From the NCBI GenBank assembly GCA_029964075.1, contig CM057149.1:7512465-7576464 (forward strand): a stretch of 64,000 bases of DNA. The letters are read 5' to 3'. This document shows positions 52,801 to 63,952 of this stretch, piece after piece; positions within the stretch are counted from its first letter, which is position 1, and each line of letters starts with the position of its first letter. The notes under the pieces were generated by a model. That model ran no database searches and was not told the DNA's origin. It saw only the letters and a list, made by a program, of their open reading frames with translations. A program made the translations under genes and the position numbers. The DNA comes from Patiria pectinifera. Lineage: Eukaryota; Echinodermata; Asteroidea; Valvatida; Asterinidae.

Positions 52801-55800
52801 GTAAGCAATTTTCCCAATCAGGGTTGTTTTTCCCAGACCTGCCATTCCCTCATAAATTAGTCGGTTGATAACAAAACCTTCTTCGTTTTCCTCAAGAAAA
52901 GCATCCTCATACGTCACCTCCTTACCTTCATAACGCATCCATATAGATTGTAACTTATCAGTGACTAATCTTAACTTGGTATATATACACTTTATATGCA
53001 TCATGTCATCACCAACCCATGGAATCATTTGCACGTAACTGCCCGTGGTCTTGTATGCTTTCTTGAGTGCCTCTTCACACAGATCTGCTGCAGCGTCTGC
53101 TGCTGCATCATTGGCTGGACTGGTATCTTGACTTGTTTGTACTGATGGGTTGCTTACCTCAGGTTGGATGTGTTGTACAGGGCGCTGATCATTTTCCATT
53201 CCTCCTGTTGAAAAAGTGAATTCACGCACAATGACTTTGTTGAATAGTTTTTAAACGATTTCCAAAAATATTTCAAACAGAAATATGGACCGGGGTGCAC
53301 AAGATAATGAAATTTATCAAAATAGGGATCACGATAATCTGTAAACCACAACCCAGCCCCTTTTGTGACACCAACCCCTTGACCCCCCCCCCCCCATCAA
53401 TTAGTCAAATCCACATCTGATTATGCTGTATTATATGAGCTATTAATTTTGATTGTATACATGATTTGTTGTATTTTATTTAGTTATGTCCTTTGTCTTT
53501 TCCACGAAATTCTCTTGGCAATTTAAAACAAGAATTTACACATTTGTTGGGGGGGGGGGTTCCTTGCCGTATGGAAATCATAAAGCTATATATACATTTT
53601 GTAGTAGACCACCAAATGTGGGAGGGGGGCATGGCGGAGGGCATGTGTGTGTTTATACACTGCTGCCTTTCAGATGACTGACATTTATATCATACATCAT
53701 CTGCAGTATACAATCTTTGTGATGTAAAAGTAAACCCAATGGCCAAAACTAGGACTGCTGTTTGTGGTAAATTTGATGAAAGGATGGCATCTTGAATTTG
53801 AATCTTTAAAAACACAAGTACTAAATCTATTTTTACCTGATGTAGCTCCCTGATGAACTGTCACATGCTGGTTGACTTCGTAATGGAATGTATGCCCAGA
53901 TGACGATCCTAAAAACACAGGATTACAGCTGCCAGGGACATTAATGTCCCCTGTTTGTACAGTTGGTTGAACGGAAACAGATGTATGATGAGTACACAGA
54001 GTAGATGGATGCTGCATTGCTGGCTGGACCGCAGAAGGTACTAGATCTCGAACCACTATATAAAGGAAAGAAAAAGGTTGAACACAAGTCATTGAATAAT
54101 AAATGAATCATCACATTTTAAAACTAACCTCTCACAATCTATTTGTTCAGTAAATTACTCATGCGATCGTCAACCCTATAACCTTATATATATGTTTAAT
54201 TATCACCTTGCAATTGTTCTGGAGACAATTTCTCATTGTGAAGTCGATCAGGTTGAGGTTTTTCTTGTGCAGATGTCATCACCTCTTCTTGAGGGCGCTG
54301 TTCTCCTACTGTTGACTGTATATTGGGGTCGGGCCCGTAAAGATCATCATCGCGCTCCTGTCTCATTCTGTGATGCTCAGGCGACGTACTTTGTTGGATG
54401 TTCTGTTTGCTGACTCCTGCCACGTTCTGCTTATCTTGCTGAGGAATTTGTGCATGATGACTTGCTTGCTTCTGTTCAACTCCCTGGTTCTCACGTGTTG
54501 CTACCCCTTGATGAGAACTCAGCTCGTGCCCGAGTTGCCCAGGTGATGCTTCACTCACTTGCTGGAAGCCCCGCTCTCCGACCCCTGGCTCCCGCTGAAG
54601 TCTGTCCGTCTCAATAATCTGCTCCTGCTTTACTACGTGTCTCTCAGGTACTGTTAGACCTTGTTGACAGCTCTGTTCGACGGGTTCTTCTTTCGCCTTT
54701 TGGCTTCTTGCTTCTTTATTTGTGAGCTCCGGTGGTCTGTCTGGACCATCATCTTGCTTGCATCTCAGTGTTGGATGCTCAGGTGATGTCAATGTCTGTA
54801 GCTGTGGACTTTGAGTCCTTTCCTTCTGATGTCTACCTAAATCATCTGCTTTCAATCTGTCTGGGCCATAATCTTTCTCCTGGTCCATACTTTGTGTTTC
54901 TAAAGATGATATCTCTTTGAGATTGTTTTTTTCCTCAGTTTTCTGATCTTTTGGTCCCTGTTGTTCAAGTGCAGTTCTCTTTCTTTGTTGCTGGTTCACT
55001 TCCATGACACCTGCAACTTTCTGGTCTTCTGGCTGCAATCGGTCAAGATCAAGGACCGGAGAATCTCCATCCTCTGGTTTCTTCTCAGGATTTTTCCGTT
55101 TCCTTCTTGTCCTCCTCCTTCCTGTGTGTAAAGAATAAAATCATTTTGTTTTTACACAATCAGATAAACCACGTTTTTGTTTCCTGAGCTGTGTCTTTGA
55201 CTCCACAAACAGACATTGGCCATTATAGAATTCACATTTAAAACCACACACATATTTGTATTAGACTGTACCTTTTGATCGGCTGCCTGATGAGGCAGTG
55301 ACTGATGTTGAGACAGTGTAACTTCCCGTGTCAACTTGCTGTCTATCGCTTGCTACAGTCTTTTGCTGTGATTCTTCAGCTTCACTGCCAGCCGTTTCTT
55401 GTCTTTCTCTCGTCTTTCTTGTCCCAGCAACTAAGGTAAAAGAAACAAAATTTTGAAACAGAATGATCACTTCTAATAGTGGTTTGTGAGGGATTCAGAC
55501 TCAATAACAGATATTTTAGCTGAAGCAACAAAATGCCATGTGTGAATCAATTACTGAAAATATGTTAAGTATTAGAGAGTATTACCAGTCTCTGACAAGG
55601 TGCTAGCAGCAGTATTGACAGCTGCCGATGAGCAGGAATTTCCTGGATCATGTAAGATCTCTTGCTCAGTATCATCCTGGCTCTTCGCATCGGTTTCTGC
55701 TGCAGATGGTGATTTGTTGACAGCTTTTCTTTTTCCCTTTTGCACCCTCCCAATATCATCTTTCCTCGGCTGTTCTTGTTTCTGTTCTTGTGTTTCCCCT

Positions 55801-58800
55801 GATGAGTGACCAGCGGATGCCTTAACTGCTGACGTGATAGAGGATTCCTCTGAGCTATCTGAGTTTTCTTCCCTGTCACGGCTTGTCATTGTCTTGGTAG
55901 CTTTTCTTTTTCCCTTTTGTCTTCTCCCAGAATCATGTTCTTTCATTGGCTGTGCTAGTTTTTGTTCTTGTCGTTCCCCTGATGGGTGACCAGCGAGTGC
56001 ATTAACTGCTGACGTGATAGAAGATTCCTCTGAGCTATCTGAGTGTTCTTCCCTGTCACGGCTTGTCATTGTCTTGGTAGCTTTTCTTTTTCCCTTTTGT
56101 CTTCTCCCAGAATCATGTTCTTTCATTGGCTGTTCTAGTTTTTGTTCTTGTCGTTCCCCTGATGGGTGACCAGCGAGTGCATTAACTGCTGACGTGATAG
56201 AAGATTCCTCTGAGCTATCTGAGTTTTCTTCCCTGTCACGGCTTGTCATTGTCTTGGTAGCTTTTCTTTTTCCCTTTTGTCTTCTCCCAGAATCATGTTC
56301 TTTCATTGGCTGTTCTAGTTTTTGTTCTTGTCGTTCCCCTGATGGGTGACCAGCGGGTGCATTTACTGCTGAGGAGATGGAAGATTCCTCTAAGTTATCA
56401 GAATTTTCCTCACTGCCACGGCTTGTCCCTGTCTTGGTAGCTTTTCTTTTTCCCTTATGTTTCCTTCCAGAATCATTTTCTTTCATTGGCTGTTCTAATT
56501 CCTGTTCTTGTGTTTCCCCTGATGAGTGACCAGCGGGTGCCTTAGCTGCCGAGGAGATAGAAGAATCCTCCAAGATGTCTTCCCTGCCACGGCTTGTCAT
56601 TGTCTTGGTAGCTTTTCTTTTTCCCTTTTTTTTCCTCCCAGACTCATTTTCTTTCATTTGCTGTGCTAGTTTTTGTTCTTGTCGTTCCCCTGATGGGTGA
56701 CCAGCGGGTGCGTTAACTGCTGAGGAGATGGAAGAATCCTCTAAGTTATCAGAATTTTCTTCACTGCCACGGCTTGTCCCTGTCTTGGTAGCTTTTCTTT
56801 TTCCCTTTTGTCTCCTTCCAGAGTCATTTTCTTTCATTGGCGGTTCTAGTTTTTGTTTCTGTTGTTCCCATGATGGGTGACCAGTGGGGGTCTTAACTGC
56901 TGAGAAGATGGAAGAATCCTTCGTGTTATCCATGGTTTCTTCACCGCCACGGCTAGTCATTCTATTGGCATCTTTTCTTTTTCCCTTTCGTTTTGTTGCA
57001 GAATCATTTTGTTCTACTGGTGGTTCTAGATTTTGTTCTTGTGTTTCCCCTGATGACTGACCAGTGGGTGCCTTAACCCCCAAAGAGATGGAAGAATCCT
57101 CTGAGTTATCTGCATTTTCTTTACCGCCATGGCTTGTCCTTCTCTTGGTGGCTTTTCTTTTTCCCTTTTGTCTCCTCCCTGAATCAGTGTCAGTCCTTTC
57201 TGGTGAATCTCCTGAAGGTATTATTATAAACACAGGTCTATCAAAATTGGCTCAGAATATTTATCAAAGAATGAGACTGCCACAAGTTGGTGAATAATTC
57301 TATCATCATAAGAGTTCAGAGACTCACTTTGTCGTTTTCCTGTTGGTTTCTTCACTAAGAAAGACTTTTCTAGGTGCATTTTGACTAACCCTCACACGAG
57401 CTGACTCTTTAGAGGTCTTCCACGGTGACTAATTTTAGGTCTAAACAGTACCTGATTACTTTTGTTCAATAACTTCACATAATTATGTACTAAGACACTA
57501 TACTCCTAGCTCTAAACCCTTGACAAACTCCTGTTCTGTAACTCAACCCATAAACTTTGAAACTTGGTTAAACACATAAACCCTGAAGGCCACCCCATGC
57601 TCTGTGTGAAAGCAAATGCAAATGTGAACAAGAACTTGTGACGTCATAACAAGTTTACATACTGCAAATCCGCAAATCCTGCGCAAATTTCAATTTAGCA
57701 AATTACGCTGTGAACATTTCGTTTCGTGACGCAACTAAATTCGTATCCGCACTAGTTTAATCTCTGTGTATAACATTTACCTGCTGATTTCTGTTCATCA
57801 TCAGCTCCGCCCATCAACCCAGACACTAAGCGTAGCTCTATGTTGGTGTCTTGCTGAATTCCAAGTTCTTTGAGCGACATTCTACCCTTGAGCTAACAAA
57901 TAGGGATGGAAAAAAAATTTAAAATCTGTCAAGATAACAACTATTTAACGATGAAATACTGACAAAAGTGAATATGTAGGAAGCTGTGATTGATTACTTA
58001 CTGTAAAGAGGATTGAAAATAGGGAAATTGGATGAATTTACTTTAAACAGATTTTACAACTCTGTACCATACCTCGTGGTTTTTCCTTGTATATAGATGT
58101 TGTTTCTTTGGTTCAATCCCCAGTTTGTCTTGTAGTAATCCTTTCAATGCTGAGATAGTAGTGGACGGATGTAGTTGCAGACATACAGGTGATCTCACAG
58201 AACTAATCACAAACAGCTGGATTTGGGAATCTTTTTTCTCTTCACAAGATGGGTTCTTGTCAGCATTTGTCTGTTTCTTTGTCTTCTTTCTTCCTAAAGG
58301 TAAAAAAACAAGAAGCATGTTGTTTTCTTTGACTTATTTGCACGATTTGGCTTCATGTGTAAATTAAATGAATAAAACGTTCAACTGAACATCAAAGTTC
58401 ACAAAGTTAACATTAAGTTTAGGACATAAATGAAGATCCGTATTTATGTGAATCAGAAGTGCTAATAATTGAGGTGACAGTCCTTAAACAGAATATCAAT
58501 TGATATTTCGTGAATGGGACACTTGCAAACACAAAGGAATGGTTAAACATAATGACAATCAAATATTTTGATTGATCACTTCCTATTTGGTTGTATGTGT
58601 CAATGGGGAGTACTAACAAAATAGTTTTAACACATGCATATTCATAGTCTTAATGGGGAAAAATCATTTAAAAAATAGGATTGATTGCTGTATCAGCTGC
58701 TACATCAGATTTGACAGATGTATTATAAAGACACCTGCACTATTAAGCAGGAGGTTGCGGGTTTGAGTCCCACGAGTGAGCTTGTGAATTTTGTTTGTTT

Positions 58801-61800
58801 GCTTGTTTTTAGGGGGGAGCAGCTTTTGGACAGCATTAAGTATACAATACTTGTGAAAATATCAGTGAATGGCAAAACCCATAATTGGAACATAGAATTT
58901 ACCTTTTGATTGGTTGTTTCTCTTAGCAGTGGTCTTGGCTGATGAGGAGACGGTGGAATCCCTTGACTTGACCAACTTATCTTCAGCTTCATCACCTTTG
59001 TTTGTTTTATCGATGGCTTCTTCTTCGGATGGGGATTTCTCGGCAAGTTTTTGGCCTTTTCTTGTCTTTCCTGATCTTTTCTTAGTCTTGCCTTTGCTTC
59101 GTATTTGCCCTGCAGGTAATTCAAACATAAAAGGGCTGTATCTGTTGCATCTTCTTCAGCATGCAAAAGGCAGACGTGCATTCACACAGGCTTTGATTTT
59201 AATATAATGTACGAAAGTACATCAAAATACCGAGATTTACCAGGTTTTCTTGTCAAGGTGTAAGACTCCCCCAAGGCATCCGAAGGATCTCGCTTTACAT
59301 CATCTAAGGTAGATTGTCTTTCAACTTCATCTAATAATGGCTTTTGTCTCGCCTTCCCGTGTCGGCGTCTTCTTGTCCGCTTTCTCCCTGTAAGAAAAAA
59401 AGTCATGTTTATCAAAAACGTGGTTTACAATTTAATTATTGACATGCAACGATATTTTTCCAGTGGGCCAGCCTAACGTCCTTGACGGACTCAGACTGAC
59501 TGACCCCGACTATGAGCCAAGCAGTACAGTGCTACATCACAACGCCAATGAATGGGCTACATACAGCTGGCCCACTGAAAATGCTTGGAAGGGACTCTCG
59601 CAATCGTAAAAGAAGTGGTTTGAAAATAATGACAATCATACAGTTTGATTGAACACTTCCCTTTTGGTTGTATGCATTAATGAGAGTATGCTTATTCAGA
59701 GTCTTCACAGAAAAAAAATAGCCATTTAACGAAAGACCTGTGCCCTATATGGGATTTAAATTTGAAAACGTCTCGTACTTGCTCAGAATGTTTGGCACAC
59801 TTTAACTTTGAATTCTCCAGACCAAAAACACTGTTGCTAATCACATGTTTCAGGGCAAGCTCTCAGCACCAATACATTGTTCACAATGGGTGAGAATGGC
59901 ACAAATGAGAATGGAGGTTGCTAGCATATGGCTTGCCCCGAATCACGCGATATAGTAACATTCTCTTTGGTCGGGAGAATGCAAAGTTAATCGTGCAATG
60001 CATTGAATTAAGTCAGCGTTCCAGATTTTATTCAAATTTAACTCCCAAATGGCTTATTCCACTAACATAACAGCATTGATTGTTGCACCAGCAGCTACAT
60101 CTGATTTGAACTAAAGACACCTGCACTAGTAAGCAGGAGGTTATGGGTTCAAGTCCCACCTGAATGAGCTTGTGAACATTTCTTTTTGCAAATTCTCAGA
60201 CAACACTATATATAGTTTGTCAGTGAATGGCAAACTTATTATTGAATTGGGAATTTACCTTTTGATTGGTTGTTTCTCTTAGCAGTGGTCTTGGTTGATG
60301 AGGAGACGGTGAGATCCCTTGAGTTGACCAACTTATCATCAGCTTTATCAGCTTTGCTTGTTTTATCGATGGCTTCTTCGGCGGATGTGGATTTCTTGGC
60401 AAGTTTTTGGTGTTTTATTCTCTTTCTTGAATTTTTCTTAGTCATATCTCTTCTTTGTAGTTTACCTGCAGGTCAACACACATATAAAAGAGCTGTAGCT
60501 GTTATGTCTTCTTCAGCAAGCAAAAGGCATATCTGCATTCACAATGGCTTTGATCTTGACCAAAAAAGTAAGAAAGTACATTTTACCAGGTTTTCCTGCT
60601 GATGTGTACAAATCCCCCGAGTCATCTGAGTGATCTCGCTTGTCATCACCTGAGGTAGTCTGTCTGTCAGCTTTATCTGATGACAATTTTCGTCTGGCTT
60701 TTCTTTGTCGTCGATTTCTTGTCCTCTTTCTCCCTATAAGAAAAAAAAGTTATGTTTATTAGCAACCTGGGCCCAATTTCATGGAATCCGTAAGCGTAAG
60801 CGGGAAATCAGCGCTAACAGTAGCAAAAAATTTATGCTTATTGTAAGCGCATTTCACTGGCCCAAAATTTATTTGCTACAGTTAGCACGAACTGTATAGC
60901 CACTGCGCATGTGTAAGTGAGAAGTGTGTGAAAGTAAATAAACTGCTTAAATAGGCAAGTCGTCTGCTACATATTTGTCGTGTGCAAACTTGAAAATCAG
61001 TAACAAAAAGGAGACAAAAAAGAGGAGGGGGGCACCCTTCACTCCTCAAATGGATGGCAACGTCTTCTTTGACGAATAATTGCCATTTTCCCACTGTTTA
61101 GCAGAAAATATCAGCCTTAAGCGCAGAAATTCTGCGCTAACTTTTTAAGCACAAAATCTCTGCTTACAGAATCCATGAAATAGATTCTGCGCTTAAGGCA
61201 CCCGTAAGCGCAGAATTCCATGCTTACAGATTCCATGAAATTGGGCCTTGGTTTACAATTCAATAATTGACATGAACACATTTTTAAAAACTGGTTTCAG
61301 GGGTCGACCCAGAGTCACTAATTTGCACTGTTACAGTGCAACCGAGAAACCTAGATTATTTTAACGCGTTCCGTGTGTTTATTGTGCCGTGCGAGTTGTA
61401 TTTTTTTTATGAGATACCAAAGGTATACGGTTACACCCCGCATTGAATGGATCCATCTTAAAGTTTTTAACCAATAACGTATTATTCAATTCCCGCGTAG
61501 ACTTTCCGCAGCCACTTACAACCTAGGCGTAGTCGAGTCGCAAAAAAACCCATCCCATCTTACGTAAGAACGTTTTGTACATAGGCCATGGTAATTGTTA
61601 TAGAAAGCGCATCTTAATCGTTGAACAAAACCGCACCAGTCACCTATTTGACTGACAGACTGGCTGTGAGCCAGGCAGTGCTACACCGTAACACCAAAGA
61701 ATGGGCTAAATCTGTCTCAAAGTTTAGACCAGATAAACGCCATTCTACATCATTGAATAGAATTTTGCGCACTCTGGGACGAGCATCCTCAACTTGACTA

Positions 61801-63952
61801 GTCATAATTGTTTCAAATGAAGACTCTGGGAGTGCAAACACAGGAGTACATGTGTTAAGATTAAGCATAGTATTCATTGTGTAAACCAAAATAAATAATC
61901 AAAAAACATCAAAATCCTAGCTAGGATTTTACCAGGTTTTGCTGCTGAGGTTGAAGAATGTCCAGAGTCATCAGAATGTTCTTGCTCTTCAGCACCTGAG
62001 GATGTTCGTCCATTGATGCCGTCTTTAGATGAGGAGGTGACTTGAATCATGCGAGGATACCAAATGCTCAGGATGACATGGATTGTGATCAGTGGGAGGC
62101 ACAGAATCCACAGAAGCAGGTTAAGTTTGTCAAAATTTGAAGCCGAGGCACCAGCGGTTGAAGTACAGGTTTGTGAATCTCCAGTGTCATCTTGATCTAG
62201 GCTGGTTGATATTTTGGCTTCATCATCACAGGATGGCTCCAGTTTGGCGTGTTTTTGTCTTCGCCGTTTTCTTCTCTTCCTTTTCCCTAAAAACATGAAA
62301 GTGATCTTGATCAATTTAAACACTGTTTTTCAAATATTTGTTTTTTACCGATAATAAAAATGCACCAAACAGTGTTGTTGAACTCGAGTCCAGGATTCGA
62401 ACTTGAAACTGTTTCGAGTTGCATTTTCAGTGACTATGACTTGACTCGAGTCATATTCGCAACAGATTCGAACTCAGACTTGACTACCATTACTTGGATT
62501 TGATTTTAAGAACTCATGACTCACCAATTTTGAACAAATTTGACTTAATTCGGACTCAAGTCTTTCTTGAGTGGCAATTCTAGTAACTCTGACTCAGCTA
62601 GAGTCATACTGGCAAACGACTTGGACCCAGACTTGACCATTAGCTCGGAGTTGATGCTAAGGACATGAGACATCCTATGATTTAATTGGGCTCGGACTCA
62701 CATGTGAATCAAATAACTCGAACTGGAACCAACTGACTCAAGACTTGGACTCAATGACTTGACTACAATACTGGTACCAAAGAGTAGAATTGTACCTGCT
62801 GATTGGTCGCTTGTTGTTGTAGGGGAATCCACCGACCCATCAGTTGACCTCACTTGACCTTCCTCATCAGAGTTACTTTCCCTAAGAATGTCCTCTGAAG
62901 ATGAAGATGTCTTCCCAGATTTCCTTCTCCTTTTGTTTGTCTTCTTTTCCCCTAGAAATATCACAAAGGTCTCTGTCATTAAGCAGCCCTACCAATCAAT
63001 CAATCAATCACAAACAATACGTGTGATTTATTTTCAACAGGCCAGAGGCTCCCTTGTGTGCCCCTTGCTCGGACTTAAAAATACATTCTTTGCCTAAGAT
63101 GAAAGCATCGAAGTTCCCCCTTGAAAATGTAAGTTAAACCACTGCACCTCCACCTCCCACGAAGCCTGAGATCCCCTCTTGGGCAACCTCCTCTTGGGCC
63201 CCCTCCAGACAAAGCCTGTGGCCCTACCCCAATCTTTGACCAAACACAATGTGTGCCTTAATTTCACCTGCAAATGGGCCCAATATACTGGAATCACACC
63301 ACAAATGAATTACCAATACATTAAATTCTATATACAGACTTTAATACCTTCTAATAATATTTCTGGTCCCTGCAGTCCCAACCATCGACCCAAATACTAA
63401 GTGTTCCTCTATATCTTATCTTTACCTGCTGTTTTCTGTTTGTCAGCTCCTCCCATCAAGCCAGACACTAGACGTAACTCTATGTTGGTGTCTTGCTCAA
63501 TCCCATAATTCCCCAAGGAGAGGTCATCACGGAGCTGTGAACAAATAGAAACTTGCTCAAGGCTTGATTTAAACATTGGTAATATTTCAACAGATTTTAA
63601 ATTGCCTTCTCAAGTTCAATTTAAATTGCCTCTTCAAGTTCAACACAATTTTACATCGGGGAGATATAAAATTTGAAATTGGTTTTGCATCTTCACAGAC
63701 GAAAACACTCTTCTTTAAACTTTAAGATTTAGTTTTAACATGGCCACTTCATCATCATGAATATCATCATCATTTACCTCATGGTTTTTCCTTGTAAACA
63801 GATGTTGTTTCTCTGGTTCAATTCCCACTTTGTCTTGTAGTAATCCTTTCAATGCTGAGATAGTAGTGGACGGATGAAGTTGCAGACAGACTGGTGATGT
63901 CAAGGAACTATTCACAAACAGCTGGATCTTACGCTCTTGGCACGGTGGCAAA
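48543..63952 (-). CDS. Unit D: tandem-Ubl NLR gene, exons 3-17, frameshifted LRRs
   Basis: Exons: 63778-63952; 63426-63534; 62796-62951; 61933-62286; 60587-60733; 60259-60465; 59241-59387; 58903-59109; 58073-58293; 57781-57892; 55586-57211; 55272-55430; 54207-55121; 53837-54055; then 53204 down to a stop at 49870. From the first full codon of exon 3 this is 2695 codons plus stop, in frame. Exons 1-2 must lie beyond 64000. It is the most diverged unit: longer TM exon, different exon 16, no intron 3 MITE. LRR coding continues after two one-base losses to 48543. Could make a receptor with a shortened LRR array, or be a pseudogene. Confidence 0.7.
49870..53204 (-). CDS. Unit D exon 17, in-frame part: NACHT and LRRs
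   Basis: Acceptor CTGTTGAAAAAG reversed (CTTTTTCAACAG), phase 1. Starts GMENDQRPVQHIQPEVSNPS, then TGSYVQMIPWVGDD, Walker A GMAGLGKTT, LILLDGFDELM, VVITTRTSHFD, winged-helix-like region and about 600 LRR residues. The frame ends in KQLCGHLHYKN-stop. Paralogous repeats at 50330-50390 show the expected T-A-VWSPALQELKCLEQL. One base is missing near 49906 (CTGCTTTCC against CTGCTGTTCC) and one near 49869 (GACATTCAG against GACATTTCAG). Confidence 0.88.
53205..53836 (-). other. Unit D intron 16
   Basis: About 630 bp with a C homopolymer run (about 53384-53395) and a G run (about 53550-53560). Not clearly homologous to intron 16 of B and C. No exon seen. Confidence 0.5.
53837..54055 (-). CDS. Unit D exon 16: diverged, longer amyloid-like exon
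   Basis: 73 codons, phase 1-1: VVRDLVPSAVQPAMQHPSTL, then VSVQPTVQTGDINVPGSCNP, VFLGSSSGHTFHYEVNQHVT and VHQGATSG. The block GS-NP--GSS-G--Y matches B and C (GSQNPIIVGSSGVNITYNL), while the rest is unrelated. The conserved core supports function in this patch. The longer front part has no counterpart in B and C. Confidence 0.75.
54207..55121 (-). CDS. Unit D exon 15: Gln/Glu-rich exon
   Basis: 305 codons, phase 1-1, clearly homologous to 35305-36231 with small in-frame gaps (LTSPEHPTLRCKQDDGPDRP, LTVPERHVVKQEQIIETDRL). Basic start GRRRTRRKRKNPEK. Disordered. Confidence 0.8.
55272..55430 (-). CDS. Unit D exon 14: short linker exon
   Basis: 53 codons, phase 1-1: VAGTRKTRERQETAGSEAEE, then SQQKTVASDRQQVDTGS and a Ser/Thr end. 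Confidence 0.75.
55586..57211 (-). CDS. Unit D exon 13: Lys/Arg-rich 60-residue repeats
   Basis: 542 codons, about nine repeats. Typical repeat: GHPSGERQEQKLEQPMKEHD, SGRRQKGKRKATKTMTSRDR, EENSDSSEESSITSAVNALA. Highly charged and disordered. Three adjacent repeats are almost identical at DNA level (separate entry). Confidence 0.85.
55800..56344 (-). repeat. Recently expanded 180-bp repeats in unit D exon 13
   Basis: The 20-mer beginning CTTCTCCCAGAATCATGTTC starts at 55921, 56101 and 56281, exactly 180 bp apart, and the sequence between is nearly invariant over about 430 bp. Such identity, against the divergence of the other repeats of the exon, means very recent tandem expansion or gene conversion. 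Confidence 0.9.
57781..58293 (-). CDS. Unit D Ubl2 (exons 11, 12)
   Basis: Exon 58073-58293: GRKKTKKQTNADKNPSCEEK, IQLFVISSVRSPVCLQLHPS, LLQDKLGIEPKKQHLYTRKN. Exon 57781-57892: LKGRMSLKELGIQQDTNIEL, RLVSGLMGGADDEQKSAG. As in B and C. Confidence 0.85.
58695..58785 (+). repeat. tRNA-like fragment in unit D intron 10
   Basis: CCTGC...GCAGG hairpin then GCGGGTTTGAGTCCCACGAG. Counterpart of the B and C intron 10 copies, so it predates the split of all units. Confidence 0.45.
58903..60733 (-). CDS. Unit D exons 7-10: duplicated linker modules
   Basis: Exons 60587-60733, 60259-60465, 59241-59387 and 58903-59109; 49, 69, 49 and 69 codons, phase 1-1. GRKRTRNRRQRKARRKLSS, GKLQRRDMTKKNSRKRIKH, GRKRTRRRRHGKARQKPLL and GQIRSKGKTKKRSGKTRKGQ are the four starts. 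All splice sites intact. Confidence 0.75.
60086..60170 (+). repeat. tRNA-like fragment in unit D intron 8
   Basis: CACCTGCACTAGTAAGCAGG then GGGTTCAAGTCCCACCTGAA. B-box-like; no full cloverleaf. Confidence 0.45.
60769..61247. mobile_element. Inverted-repeat element GGGCCCAATTTCATGGAATC in unit D intron 6
   Basis: 479 bp. Left end GGCCCAATTTCATGGAATC and right end GATTCCATGAAATTGGGCC are perfect 19-bp inverted repeats. The interior holds further CGCTTAAG/TAAGCGCAGAATT palindromes that could fold into a long hairpin. Paralogous intronic sequence reads through uninterrupted (GCTACCGGGTTTACAA at about 19602-19617 and about 40704-40719), giving the empty site. No reading frame; foldback/MITE-type. 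Confidence 0.8.
61933..62286 (-). CDS. Unit D exon 6: longer linker with TM-like segment
   Basis: 118 codons, phase 1-1. GKRKRRKRRRQKHAKLEPSC, acidic stretch with an extra TGDSQTCTSTAG relative to A-C, then the hydrophobic run LLLWILCLPLITIHVILSIW, then YPRMIQVTSSSKDG. The hydrophobic run is the best conserved part of the exon across units, which argues that it matters. Confidence 0.75.
62370..62773. mobile_element. hAT-like element with both ends, unit D intron 5
   Basis: Left end CAGTGTTGTTGAACTCGAG, right end GACTACAATACTG (reverse complement CAGTATTGTAGTC). Flanks GCACCAAA (62362-62369) and GTACCAAA (62774-62781): an 8-bp duplication with one mismatch. 404 bp, filled with GACTCGAGTC-like words. 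Identifies the degenerate elements in intron 5 of A-C. Confidence 0.7.
62796..62951 (-). CDS. Unit D exon 5: basic-to-acidic linker
   Basis: 52 codons, phase 1-1: GEKKTNKRRRKSGKTSSSSE, then acidic NSDEEGQVRSTDGSVDSPTT. Confidence 0.7.
63426..63952 (-). CDS. Unit D Ubl1 (exons 3, 4)
   Basis: Exon 63778-63952: IQLFVNSSLTSPVCLQLHPS, LLQDKVGIEPEKQHLFTRKN. Exon 63426-63534: LRDDLSLGNYGIEQDTNIEL, RLVSGLMGGADKQKTAG. The intron contains ATCTTCAC once (63689-63696), the pre-insertion state of the MITE found in A-C. Confidence 0.85.
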
